Shown piece after piece: positions 16,799 to 24,267 of a stretch of 64,000 nucleotides of DNA. Under the pieces are notes generated by a model. It worked only from the letters and a program-made list of their open reading frames with translations. It was not told the origin of the DNA and searched no databases. Source of the stretch: Sphingobium sp. (lineage in GTDB: Bacteria > Pseudomonadota > Alphaproteobacteria > Sphingomonadales > Sphingomonadaceae); NCBI RefSeq assembly GCF_003248505.1, contig NZ_QFOA01000002.1, positions 103,734-167,733 on the forward strand. Direction: 5' to 3'. The position numbers and the translations under genes are program-made. Position 1 is the stretch's first letter. Each line of letters begins with the position of its first letter.

Positions 16799-18142
16799 TC
16801 AGGCCGGCGCGACTTGCCGGGCGAGCAGCTGAAGGTTGTATGCCGCGGCGGCCATGGTGAACTCTTCGGCGGCTCCTGCTAGGCCCCGCAGCTTGAGCGT
16901 TCGTAGCCCCAGGTTGCGTTTCAGGTGGCCGAACACGCGCTCGATCCGCTGTCTTCGACGCCGTGCGTGCACATAGGCGTCGGTGCCGGCAAGGGCGCGC
17001 ACGGTATCGCGGGCTTCCTCGCTGACAAGCCGGGTGACACCCCGCTTCGGACCGATGGTGCATCGCGGCTTCAGCTCGCAGGCGGCGCAATCGGCCGGCC
17101 GGCTTCGGTAGACGCGCACCTGCTTGGTCCGGTTGGTGCCGCAATAGCCGAGCAGCTTGTCCGCCGGACAGCGGTAGGCATCCACTTCCCGGTCGTAGCG
17201 GAAGGCATCCCGGGTGAAGAATGCGTCCCGCTGGCGGGTCCGGTCGATGACCGGGATGTATGGCGTGATGTTCCGGTCGATCAGCCAACCGAGCAGCGGA
17301 CCGCTACCATAAGCCTTGTCGGCCGAGAGACTGGCGGGTTCGATGCCCAGCCTGGTGCCGGCGCGTGACACCAGTGTCCGGGTCGCCGCCACCTCGGCTG
17401 CGAAGCGGGCGGGCGTCGCCTCCACGTCGAGGATGCAGTCGGTGTCGAGGTCGAGCAGGGGGTTGATGGCGTATGCGTAGCGCGCCGGTCCGTGCTTGCA
17501 GGTGAGCGCCGCCTGCGGGTCCGTCGGCGAGATGCTGGTCGGATCGACGGACACAGGTTCATCGGGATTTGGCGGCAACGCGGCATCGAGCGCCGCCAGA
17601 TATTCGGCGACGGGTCGCGATATGCTTTCCCCGGCACGGAGCTCGTCTGCGGCGTCGGCCCCCTTCAGCTTCTTCTCGCGACTGGCGTCGGCCATGATCG
17701 TGCTGCCGTCCACCGCCAAGTCGCGCCCCGCTACCAGTCCGGCCGCGGCGCACCGCGCGACTACCTGCTCGAACAGCAGACGATGTAGGTCGCAGGCGCG
17801 GAAGCGGCCGTGCCGGTTCTTGGAGAAGGTCGAATGGTCGGGTACCCGGTCAGCCAGATCGAGCCGGCAGAACCAACGATAGGCGAGATTGAGGTGCACC
17901 TCCTCGCACAGGCGGCGTTCCGAGCGTATGCCGAACAGGTAGCCAATCAACAGCATTCTGAGCATCAGTTCCGGATCGATCGAGGGCCGCCCGCTCGTGC
18001 TATAGCTCGCCGCCAGCGCCTCGCGCACGAAGCCGAAGTCGAGCAGCCCGTCGATGCGTCGGAGCAGGTGGCCGGCCGGCACATGGTCGTCGAGCTGGAA
18101 CCCGTAGAACAGTGCGCCCTGTGCTACCTGCCGACCCATCAT
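16799..18142 (-). CDS. IS1182-family DDE transposase
   Basis: This 447-residue transposase has an N-terminal DUF772/InsH-like DNA-binding domain (PELMLRMLLIGYLFGIRSER) and a DDE catalytic domain. Likely acidic residues are Asp in LAVDGSTIMADAS, Asp in LSADKAYGSG and Glu in RIERVFGHLKR. A Cys-rich insert (CAACELKPRC) typical of this family lies between the second and third. No frameshift or stop is seen, so the enzyme is probably active. The gene fills almost the whole element. Confidence 0.92.
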   Translation of the reverse strand: MMGRQVAQGALFYGFQLDDHVPAGHLLRRIDGLLDFGFVREALAASYSTSGRPSIDPELMLRMLLIGYLFGIRSERRLCEEVHLNLAYRWFCRLDLADRVPDHSTFSKNRHGRFRACDLHRLLFEQVVARCAAAGLVAGRDLAVDGSTIMADASREKKLKGADAADELRAGESISRPVAEYLAALDAALPPNPDEPVSVDPTSISPTDPQAALTCKHGPARYAYAINPLLDLDTDCILDVEATPARFAAEVAATRTLVSRAGTRLGIEPASLSADKAYGSGPLLGWLIDRNITPYIPVIDRTRQRDAFFTRDAFRYDREVDAYRCPADKLLGYCGTNRTKQVRVYRSRPADCAACELKPRCTIGPKRGVTRLVSEEARDTVRALAGTDAYVHARRRRQRIERVFGHLKRNLGLRTLKLRGLAGAAEEFTMAAAAYNLQLLARQVAPA

Positions 18143-18205
18143 GTCCGTGACCCCCTGCCGCCTTCCAGGAGTGAATCACGCCCTCGTCACGGTCGCAAGC
18201 AGCCG

Positions 18206-18220
18206 TTTTTCAACAGTCTC
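18206..18220 (-). repeat. Right terminal inverted repeat of the IS
   Basis: TTTTTCAACAGTCTC is the exact reverse complement of the left end. It is followed at once by the second AGTA copy. Confidence 0.92.
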
Positions 18221-18268
18221 AGTACTTTCTTGGACATTCCACGGCCCGCGTAACTTTCGAAGCTGTTA

Positions 18269-18293
18269 AATGCGGACGATGACTTCGGGTTCC
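18269..18293 (-). promoter_or_regulatory. Possible EcfG-type promoter of the split response regulator
   Basis: On the minus strand GGAAC (18293-18289) is followed after 16 bp by CATT (18272-18269), about 30 nt upstream of the native ATG at 18237. The general stress sigma factor of alphaproteobacteria uses GGAAC, a 16-17 bp spacer, then CGTT, so one position differs. This is a weak inference. Confidence 0.3.
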
Positions 18294-18309
18294 CTATATC
18301 CGCCCGATA

Positions 18310-18561
18310 TCAGACGGATGGGCCACTTACGCTGGTCCAGAGCGTGTCGAAAGCGGTTCCGCGCATCATCAGCACGGACGCGGGATAGCCGCCCTCCGCC
18401 GCCTTGCGCGCCGTTGCGGTTGCGCTTGCCACGGCGGCGTCAGCGGTGTGGAACGGGCCGTAATAACGGTTGTCGAGGTTGATCTTCCACACGCCCTCAT
18501 GTTCCAGCACGATGTAGCGCGCATGGGGGAGATTGGCGGCGGAAGCGGGCGTATCGGTCAT
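18310..18561 (-). CDS. Small DUF2188-like protein
   Basis: This 83-residue protein has the DUF2188-type pattern: a short strand with a Trp (EGVWKINLDNRYYGPF), a helix rich in Ala (TADAAVASATATARKAAEGG), then a closing strand (ASVLMMRGTAFDTLW). There is no signal peptide or membrane segment. It begins 2 bp after the end of the DNA glycosylase gene on the same strand, so the two are probably co-transcribed. The function is unknown. Confidence 0.65.
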   Translation of the reverse strand: MTDTPASAANLPHARYIVLEHEGVWKINLDNRYYGPFHTADAAVASATATARKAAEGGYPASVLMMRGTAFDTLWTSVSGPSV

Positions 18562-18563
18562 AT

Positions 18564-19181
18564 CTAGAGAACCTCCGTATTATAATGATGCCACGCCATC
18601 ACCGCCGCGGCGCCCCGATGCGGCCGCCATGCTTCGGCGAGTTGCCGGGTCAGCGCTTCGCTCGGTCGCTCGGGCAGGCCAAGGATTCGGCCCACCTCGA
18701 TCTGCACGGCAAGATCGCCCGCAGGCCATATATCGGGCCGGCCCTCCGCGAAGAGAAGATAGATTTCCGCCGACCAACGCCCGATCCCCTTGACGCGGAT
18801 CAGTTGCGCGATCGCTTCTTCGTCGTCCTGGGGCAGGGCGCCGAAGTCGAGCGCACCCGATATCACCAGTTCGGCGAGGCTACGCGCATAGCCCTGTTTC
18901 TGGCGGGACAGGCCGCAGGCGCGCAGCGTGTCGAAGTCGCGGGCGAGCAGGGCATCGGGGGCGCAGCCTTCGCCCAATTCGGCTTCCAGCCTGCGCCATA
19001 CCGCCGCCGCCGACGCGACGCTCACCTGCTGCCCCAAAATGGTGCGCAGCATCGTATCGTAGCCCGGTGCCCTCATGCGCGGTTCGGGATAGCCGACGCG
19101 CGCGATGGCGGCGGCAAATCCCGGCTCGATAAGGGCGATCGCGTCCAAGCTGGCGCGCATCTGTTTGGCGGTGGTAACCAT
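18564..19181 (-). CDS. DNA-3-methyladenine glycosylase II (AlkA-type)
   Basis: This base-excision repair enzyme removes alkylated bases such as 3-methyladenine. The 205-residue protein is the catalytic HhH-GPD core only, without the N-terminal AlkA domain. The hairpin-helix-hairpin is VKGIGRWSAEIYLLF and the catalytic Asp is Asp156 in IWPAGDLAVQ. LGQQVSVASA is the conserved helix after the start. It leads into the DUF2188-like gene with a 2-bp gap. Confidence 0.9.
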   Translation of the reverse strand: MVTTAKQMRASLDAIALIEPGFAAAIARVGYPEPRMRAPGYDTMLRTILGQQVSVASAAAVWRRLEAELGEGCAPDALLARDFDTLRACGLSRQKQGYARSLAELVISGALDFGALPQDDEEAIAQLIRVKGIGRWSAEIYLLFAEGRPDIWPAGDLAVQIEVGRILGLPERPSEALTRQLAEAWRPHRGAAAVMAWHHYNTEVL

Positions 19182-19261
19182 GCAAAGGGGTAGGCCGGGG
19201 CCTTGCTTTCCTTACGGCGCTCCGCCAAGGCGGCGAAGTCAAATTGAGAGGAACTGGATAG

Positions 19262-19579
19262 ATGCCGAAGCTGATCGTGGTCAATCGTGCAGGTGAGGAA
19301 CAGGAAATCGAAGCTGATGCCGGGCTGTCGGTGATGGAAGTCATCCGCGACAACGGTTTCGACGAGTTGCTGGCCTTGTGCGGCGGTTGCTGCTCCTGTG
19401 CCACCTGCCATGTCTATATCGATCCTGCGTTCACCGACGCTCTCCCGCCGATGAGCGAGGACGAGAACGATCTGCTCGACAGCAGCGACCATCGCAACGA
19501 GACGAGCCGGTTGTCCTGCCAGGTTCAGATGACCGGAGCGCTAGAGGGGCTACGCGTCACCATCGCACCGGAAGACTGA
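19262..19579 (+). CDS. [2Fe-2S] ferredoxin, adrenodoxin/putidaredoxin type
   Basis: This 105-residue electron carrier has the vertebrate-type cluster spacing. The ligands are Cys40, Cys46, Cys49 (in CGGCCSCATCH) and Cys86 (in RLSCQV). Extra Cys43 and Cys44 lie inside the loop. The acidic helix near residues 65-77 (MSEDENDLLDSS) is the usual partner-docking surface. A GAGAGGAA site precedes the ATG. No ferredoxin reductase or P450 gene is adjacent, so its partner is not shown here. Confidence 0.93.
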   Translation: MPKLIVVNRAGEEQEIEADAGLSVMEVIRDNGFDELLALCGGCCSCATCHVYIDPAFTDALPPMSEDENDLLDSSDHRNETSRLSCQVQMTGALEGLRVTIAPED

Positions 19580-19597
19580 CGACCCGCCTCTGCGCCG

Positions 19598-20338
19598 CTA
19601 CCGGTTGGTGGCGGCGTAGAGGGCGATGGCTGCGGCATTCGACACGTTGAGGCTTTCCATGCGCGGGCTGATCGGCAGCTTCGCGATGATGTCGCAATGG
19701 GCTATGCTGTTGTGGCGCAGCCCTTCGCCCTCCGCGCCCAGCACCAGCGCGACACGCGAATCGCCTATCGCTTCGCCCAGCGTCGTATCCGCCTCGCCAT
19801 CGAGGCCGATGCGCCAATAGCCCGCCTCGGCGATCTCGTCGAGCGCACGGGCCAGATTGACGACCCTGACCCATGGAACGATTTCCAGCGCGCCCGACGC
19901 TGACCGTGCCAGCACACCCGATTCGGGCGGCGCATGCCGGTCCTGCGTCACGATGCAGAGCGCGTCGAACGCTGCGGCCGAACGCAGGATCGCGCCGACA
20001 TTGTGTGGATCGGTCACCTGGTCGAGCACCAATATCGGGCGCTTGTCGTCCTGTCCCCGTTCCAGCACGTCGCCAAGCCATACGTCGTCGAGCGGCTCGA
20101 CTTCGGCGACGATGCCTTGATGCGGCGCGTCGGATGGGACCATGCGCCCCATATCGGCAACATCGGAGTAGACGATAGGCAGAACCGGGGGCAGATCGAG
20201 CGCACCCAGAGCCTCGCGCGTGCCCCATATCTTGCGCACGATGCGATCTGGGTTGGCGAGCGCGGCGGTGACCGCGTGGCGGCCATAGAAGCGGGGGAAG
20301 TTGCCCTTGGGCTTGGCGGAACGATGCGTCTTTTTCAT
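19598..20338 (-). CDS. rlmB: TrmH/SpoU-family 23S rRNA 2'-O-methyltransferase (RlmB-like)
   Basis: The enzyme methylates a ribose in 23S rRNA (Gm2251 in E. coli RlmB). The 246-residue protein has an N-terminal substrate-binding domain (FYGRHAVTAALAN) and the trefoil-knot SPOUT domain. Motif 1 is LDQVTDPHNVGAILRSA, motif 2 is LVLGAEGEGL, and motif 3 is LPISPRMESLNVSNAAA. ATG 20338 (Met-Lys-Lys-Thr) is chosen over ATG 20365 and 20440, which add a poorly conserved stretch. The exact rRNA or tRNA target is inferred from family membership. Confidence 0.88.
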   Translation of the reverse strand: MKKTHRSAKPKGNFPRFYGRHAVTAALANPDRIVRKIWGTREALGALDLPPVLPIVYSDVADMGRMVPSDAPHQGIVAEVEPLDDVWLGDVLERGQDDKRPILVLDQVTDPHNVGAILRSAAAFDALCIVTQDRHAPPESGVLARSASGALEIVPWVRVVNLARALDEIAEAGYWRIGLDGEADTTLGEAIGDSRVALVLGAEGEGLRHNSIAHCDIIAKLPISPRMESLNVSNAAAIALYAATNR

Positions 20339-20441
20339 GGGAAGGCTCTTTTCACAGGAGGCCATTGACAGGCAAGCCTCCTTTCGCCATTGAGCCGCCT
20401 CCAGCGCGGGAAGCGATGCTTTGCCGACCGCGTCAGGCACT

Positions 20442-20528
20442 GGACAGGTGGCCGAGTGGTTAAAGGCAGCAGACTGTAAATCTGCCCGGGTTTCCCGTAC
20501 GCTGGTTCGAATCCAGCCCTGTCCACCA
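20442..20528 (+). tRNA. tRNA-Tyr (anticodon GTA)
   Basis: This is a class II tRNA of 87 nt with CCA encoded. The acceptor stem GGACAGG pairs with CCTGTCC, the anticodon GTA is at 20476-20478, a long variable arm follows, and the T-arm is CTGGTTCGAATCCAG. Confidence 0.96.
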
Positions 20529-20572
20529 TCCTGCGCATCGCACCAGGGATGCGCGCCGAAACGGTGCCGGAT

Positions 20573-20648
<76 letters not shown>

Positions 20649-20825
20649 TCGTTATTGCCTTTTACCCTATCCGGCACAGTGGCAATTGGATACTGTCTTC
20701 CTCGTGGCAATAGTTGCCGCTGATATGGGGCAGGATAACCCACGCAAACGACTGCTCACATCTCTCTAGGGTCGAAGGGGGAACGGAAAACGCCTATCCC
20801 ATGTTGCAGGACACAGTTTCTGTTC

Positions 20826-23129
20826 ATGACGATGGATACATTGACCCCACCGATGCACCCAGACCGACGCACTTTTCTCGCTGCCGCCCTTGCCGGTTTC
20901 CTATCGCTTCCCGCTCCGCGACGCGCTCTTGCAGCGGACGAAGTGGCGCGTGTCGATGCGCTGATCGCCCGGATGACGCTGGAGGAAAAGGCGGGACAGA
21001 TGACGTGTCTGGCCGACAGTTTCCGTCCCTTCAACCCGCCCAATCCGCAAGTCGGCATTCAGGACGAGAAGCGGCTGGCCGAGGAAATTCGGCGCGGTCG
21101 CGTCGGCTGCCTTTTCAATGGCATCGGCGTGGCGGGGGCCAGGCGCGCGCAGGAGATCGCCGTCGAAAAAAGCCGGCTCGGCATTCCGCTGCTGTTCGCA
21201 GGTGATGTGATCCACGGTCTCAAGACCATCTTTCCCGTGCCGCTTGCCGAAGCGGCGAGCTTCGATCCCGACCTTTGCCAGCGAACCGCGCGCGCAGCTG
21301 CTGTCGAAGCGACCGCGGCAGGGCTTCACCTCACGTTCGCGCCGATGGTCGATGTCGCGCGCGACCAGCGGTGGGGGCGGGTCGTCGAAGGGGCGGGGGA
21401 GGATGCGACGTTGACCGCTATTCTCAGCGCCGCTCGCGTGCGAGGGTTTCAGGGACGCGATCTGCGCCGCGACGACAGTCTGCTGGCATGCCCCAAGCAT
21501 TTCGCGGCCTATGGGGCCGTCGCGGCTGGTCTGGAATATGGACAGGTCGATATCAGCGAGGAGACGCTGCGCGAGACGCATCTGCCGCCCTTCGGTGCGG
21601 CCTTTGCCGCAGGCGCGCTCACCACGATGGCGGCGTTCAACGAAATCAACGGCGTTCCCGCCACCGCCGACAGCGAATTGCTGACCGATATCCTGCGCGG
21701 CGAGATGAAGTTTCGCGGCTTCGTCTTTTCCGATTACACGGCGGACGAGGAACTGGTTGCGCACGGCTTTGCGCAGGACGATCGGGATGCCGCCCGGCTC
21801 GCTGTGCTCGCGGGTGTCGACATGTCAATGCAGAGCGGCCTCTACATCCGCTACCTGCCCGATCTGGTGAGAAGCGGTGCCGTGCCCATGGGAACGGTCG
21901 ATGTGGCGGTGCGCCGTATCCTTTATGTGAAGGCTGCCATCGGGTTGTTCGATAATCCCTACCGCTCGCTGGACGAGCAGGTGGAAAAGAACCGCATCTT
22001 TACGCCTGCGCATCGGGCGTTGGCCCGCGAGGCGGCGACACGCTCCATCGTACTGCTCAAGAATGACGGCGAACTGCTTCCCATCGATCCGGTGAAACGA
22101 CAAAAGATCGCGCTGATCGGCCCGTTCGCGGAAGATCGGAAAAATCTTTACGGTCCCTGGGCGTTCTACGGCGATCCGGACAAGGGCGTGGATATCGCCA
22201 GCGGTCTGCGCGCGGCGCTGCCCGATGCGTCCAGCCTCACGGTGACGGCGGGTTGTGCCATCGATGCGCCGGTCGATGGCGGTATCGCCAAGGCCGTCGC
22301 AGCGGCGAAGGCGGCGGATGTCGTCTTGCTCGCCATCGGCGAATCGGAATCGATGTCGGGGGAGGCCCAGTCTCGCACCACCATCGAGTTACCCCCTGCC
22401 CAACAGGCGTTGGCCGATGCGATCGCCGCCACCGGCAAACCCGTCGCGATTGTGCTGCGGCACGGACGGGCGCTCGCGCTGCATGGCGGCGTCGCGAACG
22501 CGCAAGCAATCCTTGCGACGTGGTTTCTGGGGTCGGAAGCTGGGCATGCCATTGCGGACATCCTGCTGGGAAAGGTTGATCCTTCGGCCAAGCTGCCCGT
22601 CAGTTTTCCTTGGGAAAGCGGGCAGGAGCCTTTCTTCTACGACCGCAAATCCACGGGCAGACCGGTCACGGGGGCAGGGCAAACCGAATATAAGGCGCGC
22701 TATGCAACCACCGATAACAGTGCCCGCTTCCCGTTCGGCCATGGCCTCACTTACACTAGCTTCGTCCTGGACCAGCTCAAACTGTCTGACACGGCGCTGC
22801 GGTGGGACGCGGCCATCGAGATCACGGTGCGCGTGACCAACAAGGGCAAGCGCAAGGGAAGCGAGGTCGTGCAGCTTTATATCCGCGACAAGGTCGCCAG
22901 TCGAACACGTCCGATCCGCGAACTCAAGCGCGTGGAGCGCGTGACGCTGGCCCCTGGCGAGAGCCGGACGGTTCGCCTTTCGCTGTCCCGCGTGGACCTG
23001 GAATTCGTGGGCGCGCGCAATCGGCGGATCGTCGAACCTGGCGATTTCGACTTGTGGGTGGGCCAATCGAGCGTCGGTGGGTTGAAGAGCGGTTTTACCC
23101 TGTTTGCGCAAGATCCGGCGCAAGGCTGA
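20826..23129 (+). CDS. bglX: Beta-glucosidase, glycoside hydrolase family 3 (BglX-like)
   Basis: This exported enzyme cleaves beta-linked glucose from oligosaccharides. The 767-residue protein has a twin-arginine-type signal (PDRRTFLAAALAGFL, cleavage near ALA at residue 36), suggesting export of the folded enzyme to the periplasm. The GH3 N-terminal barrel carries the nucleophile Asp303 in FVFSDYTADEE, followed by the alpha/beta sandwich domain and a C-terminal fibronectin-III-like domain (KGKRKGSEVVQLYI). The start is at 20826 or at the next ATG (20832). It seems to be transcribed alone. Confidence 0.93.
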   Translation: MTMDTLTPPMHPDRRTFLAAALAGFLSLPAPRRALAADEVARVDALIARMTLEEKAGQMTCLADSFRPFNPPNPQVGIQDEKRLAEEIRRGRVGCLFNGIGVAGARRAQEIAVEKSRLGIPLLFAGDVIHGLKTIFPVPLAEAASFDPDLCQRTARAAAVEATAAGLHLTFAPMVDVARDQRWGRVVEGAGEDATLTAILSAARVRGFQGRDLRRDDSLLACPKHFAAYGAVAAGLEYGQVDISEETLRETHLPPFGAAFAAGALTTMAAFNEINGVPATADSELLTDILRGEMKFRGFVFSDYTADEELVAHGFAQDDRDAARLAVLAGVDMSMQSGLYIRYLPDLVRSGAVPMGTVDVAVRRILYVKAAIGLFDNPYRSLDEQVEKNRIFTPAHRALAREAATRSIVLLKNDGELLPIDPVKRQKIALIGPFAEDRKNLYGPWAFYGDPDKGVDIASGLRAALPDASSLTVTAGCAIDAPVDGGIAKAVAAAKAADVVLLAIGESESMSGEAQSRTTIELPPAQQALADAIAATGKPVAIVLRHGRALALHGGVANAQAILATWFLGSEAGHAIADILLGKVDPSAKLPVSFPWESGQEPFFYDRKSTGRPVTGAGQTEYKARYATTDNSARFPFGHGLTYTSFVLDQLKLSDTALRWDAAIEITVRVTNKGKRKGSEVVQLYIRDKVASRTRPIRELKRVERVTLAPGESRTVRLSLSRVDLEFVGARNRRIVEPGDFDLWVGQSSVGGLKSGFTLFAQDPAQG

Positions 23130-23205
23130 ATGCCCGCCACCTTGACGGCTTGGCGCACGCTCCATACCGTCCTGCGCGATGGAACGGGCTGCGGAGATAT
23201 GATGC

Positions 23206-24216
23206 ATGGCTGATACCGCTGGCGAGCGACCGCCGGGATATCGCTATTCGCGGCGCGGGACATTCGATCTCGTTCGCCGCCTTTCAGTGATAGACGATCC
23301 CCGCAACGCCGTGCTTCTCATTCTGCAATGGGCGATCATGATCGCCGCGGTGGTGATCGCGATCCGGTTGGATAGTGTTCCTGTCTACCTCCTCGCCGGG
23401 GTCGTGATCGGATCGCGCATCCAATGCCTCGCCGTAATGATGCACGATGCGTGCCACGGGATGCTGTTCAGCAACCGCAAGATCAACGACTGGATCGGCG
23501 ACCTGTTCGTTGCCTTTCCCCTGGGTTTCAGCATTCATCTCTACCGCGCCAACCACATGCATCACCATCGTCATACCAACACGATGCGCGACCGCGACTA
23601 TCGCGTGCAGCGGCGCGATCCAGACCAGATTTTTCCGAAGCGTCCTGCGGCGATGGCCTGGCTGCTGGTGCGCAGCGCGCTGGGCTTCAACTATTATCGT
23701 ATGGCCCGCGACAGCCGAGTGTGGGTGCCGTTCGCCAATTTCCATAATCCGGGCCGCTTCGATTTCGACTATCGTCTGTCGCTGCGCCTGCGCTACGTCA
23801 TTTGGGCCGTTGTCTTTTACGGCGCGATCCTGCTTTCGCCATGGCGGTGGCAGATATTGGGGCTGATGTTCATCCCGCTGTTCATCTGGGCAAACGTCTT
23901 CAACCGTATCCGCGCGATGGCCGAACATAATGGCGTCACCGACGAAAGCGAGATCAAGGGCACGCGGACGGTCATCCCGACCTTGGTCGACCGTTTCCTG
24001 ATCGCCCCCTTCAATGTCAGCTATCATCTGGAGCATCATCTTTTTCCATCGGTGCCCTGGACCAATTTGAGGCGGCTGCACCGGCACCTGATGACCGATC
24101 CGATCTATGCGGCGGACGCGCACATAACGAAGGGATATGGCGGCGTTATCCGGGAACTGACGACGCAACGGATGCCTGCATCGCATTCCTCCACGTCCGC
24201 CCAGGCGCATTCCTGA
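23206..24216 (+). CDS. Membrane fatty acid desaturase
   Basis: This di-iron membrane enzyme introduces a double bond, or hydroxylates or decarboxylates a lipid chain, using O2. The 336-residue protein has all three His boxes: HDACHG, HMHHHRH and HLEHH. Hydrophobic helices lie at about residues 34-55, 60-75 and 190-230. A start-proximal cytoplasmic segment (GYRYSRRGTFDLVRRLS) precedes the first helix. The substrate cannot be fixed; similar sphingomonad genes act on fatty acids or carotenoids. It lies between the GH3 enzyme and the ABC-F gene. Confidence 0.9.
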   Translation: MADTAGERPPGYRYSRRGTFDLVRRLSVIDDPRNAVLLILQWAIMIAAVVIAIRLDSVPVYLLAGVVIGSRIQCLAVMMHDACHGMLFSNRKINDWIGDLFVAFPLGFSIHLYRANHMHHHRHTNTMRDRDYRVQRRDPDQIFPKRPAAMAWLLVRSALGFNYYRMARDSRVWVPFANFHNPGRFDFDYRLSLRLRYVIWAVVFYGAILLSPWRWQILGLMFIPLFIWANVFNRIRAMAEHNGVTDESEIKGTRTVIPTLVDRFLIAPFNVSYHLEHHLFPSVPWTNLRRLHRHLMTDPIYAADAHITKGYGGVIRELTTQRMPASHSSTSAQAHS

Positions 24217-24267
24217 CGGCAGTGTCTGCCCGCTGACAAGCGCGCGCGGCTCTGTTAGGGGGCGGCC

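Larger units (their letters stand above)
16720..18220 (-). mobile_element. IS1182-family insertion sequence, complete
   Basis: The 1501-bp element has perfect 15-bp terminal inverted repeats: GAGACTGTTGAAAAA at 16720-16734 and its complement at 18206-18220. Partial similarity extends a few bases further in. It is flanked by AGTA on both sides (16716-16719 and 18221-18224), a likely target duplication. It holds one intact transposase gene. It has inserted into the sixth codon of a response-regulator gene. Confidence 0.92.
16298..18237 (-). pseudogene. Single-domain response regulator split by an IS1182 element
   Basis: Read on the minus strand from ATG 18237, the first 17 nt (to 18221) encode Met-Ser-Lys-Lys-Val and part of a Leu codon. 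Joining them to 16715, which skips the IS and one AGTA copy, gives MSKKVLIVEDEIFVALEIEQ and a 144-residue receiver domain in perfect frame. The acidic pocket is in VEDE, the phospho-acceptor Asp is in ALVDLNLRDG, and the Lys is in VITKPF. No output domain is present. After insertion the frame runs on into the IS end and has a GTG at 16780, so a chimeric 160-residue product (16298-16780) could still be made. Confidence 0.88.
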
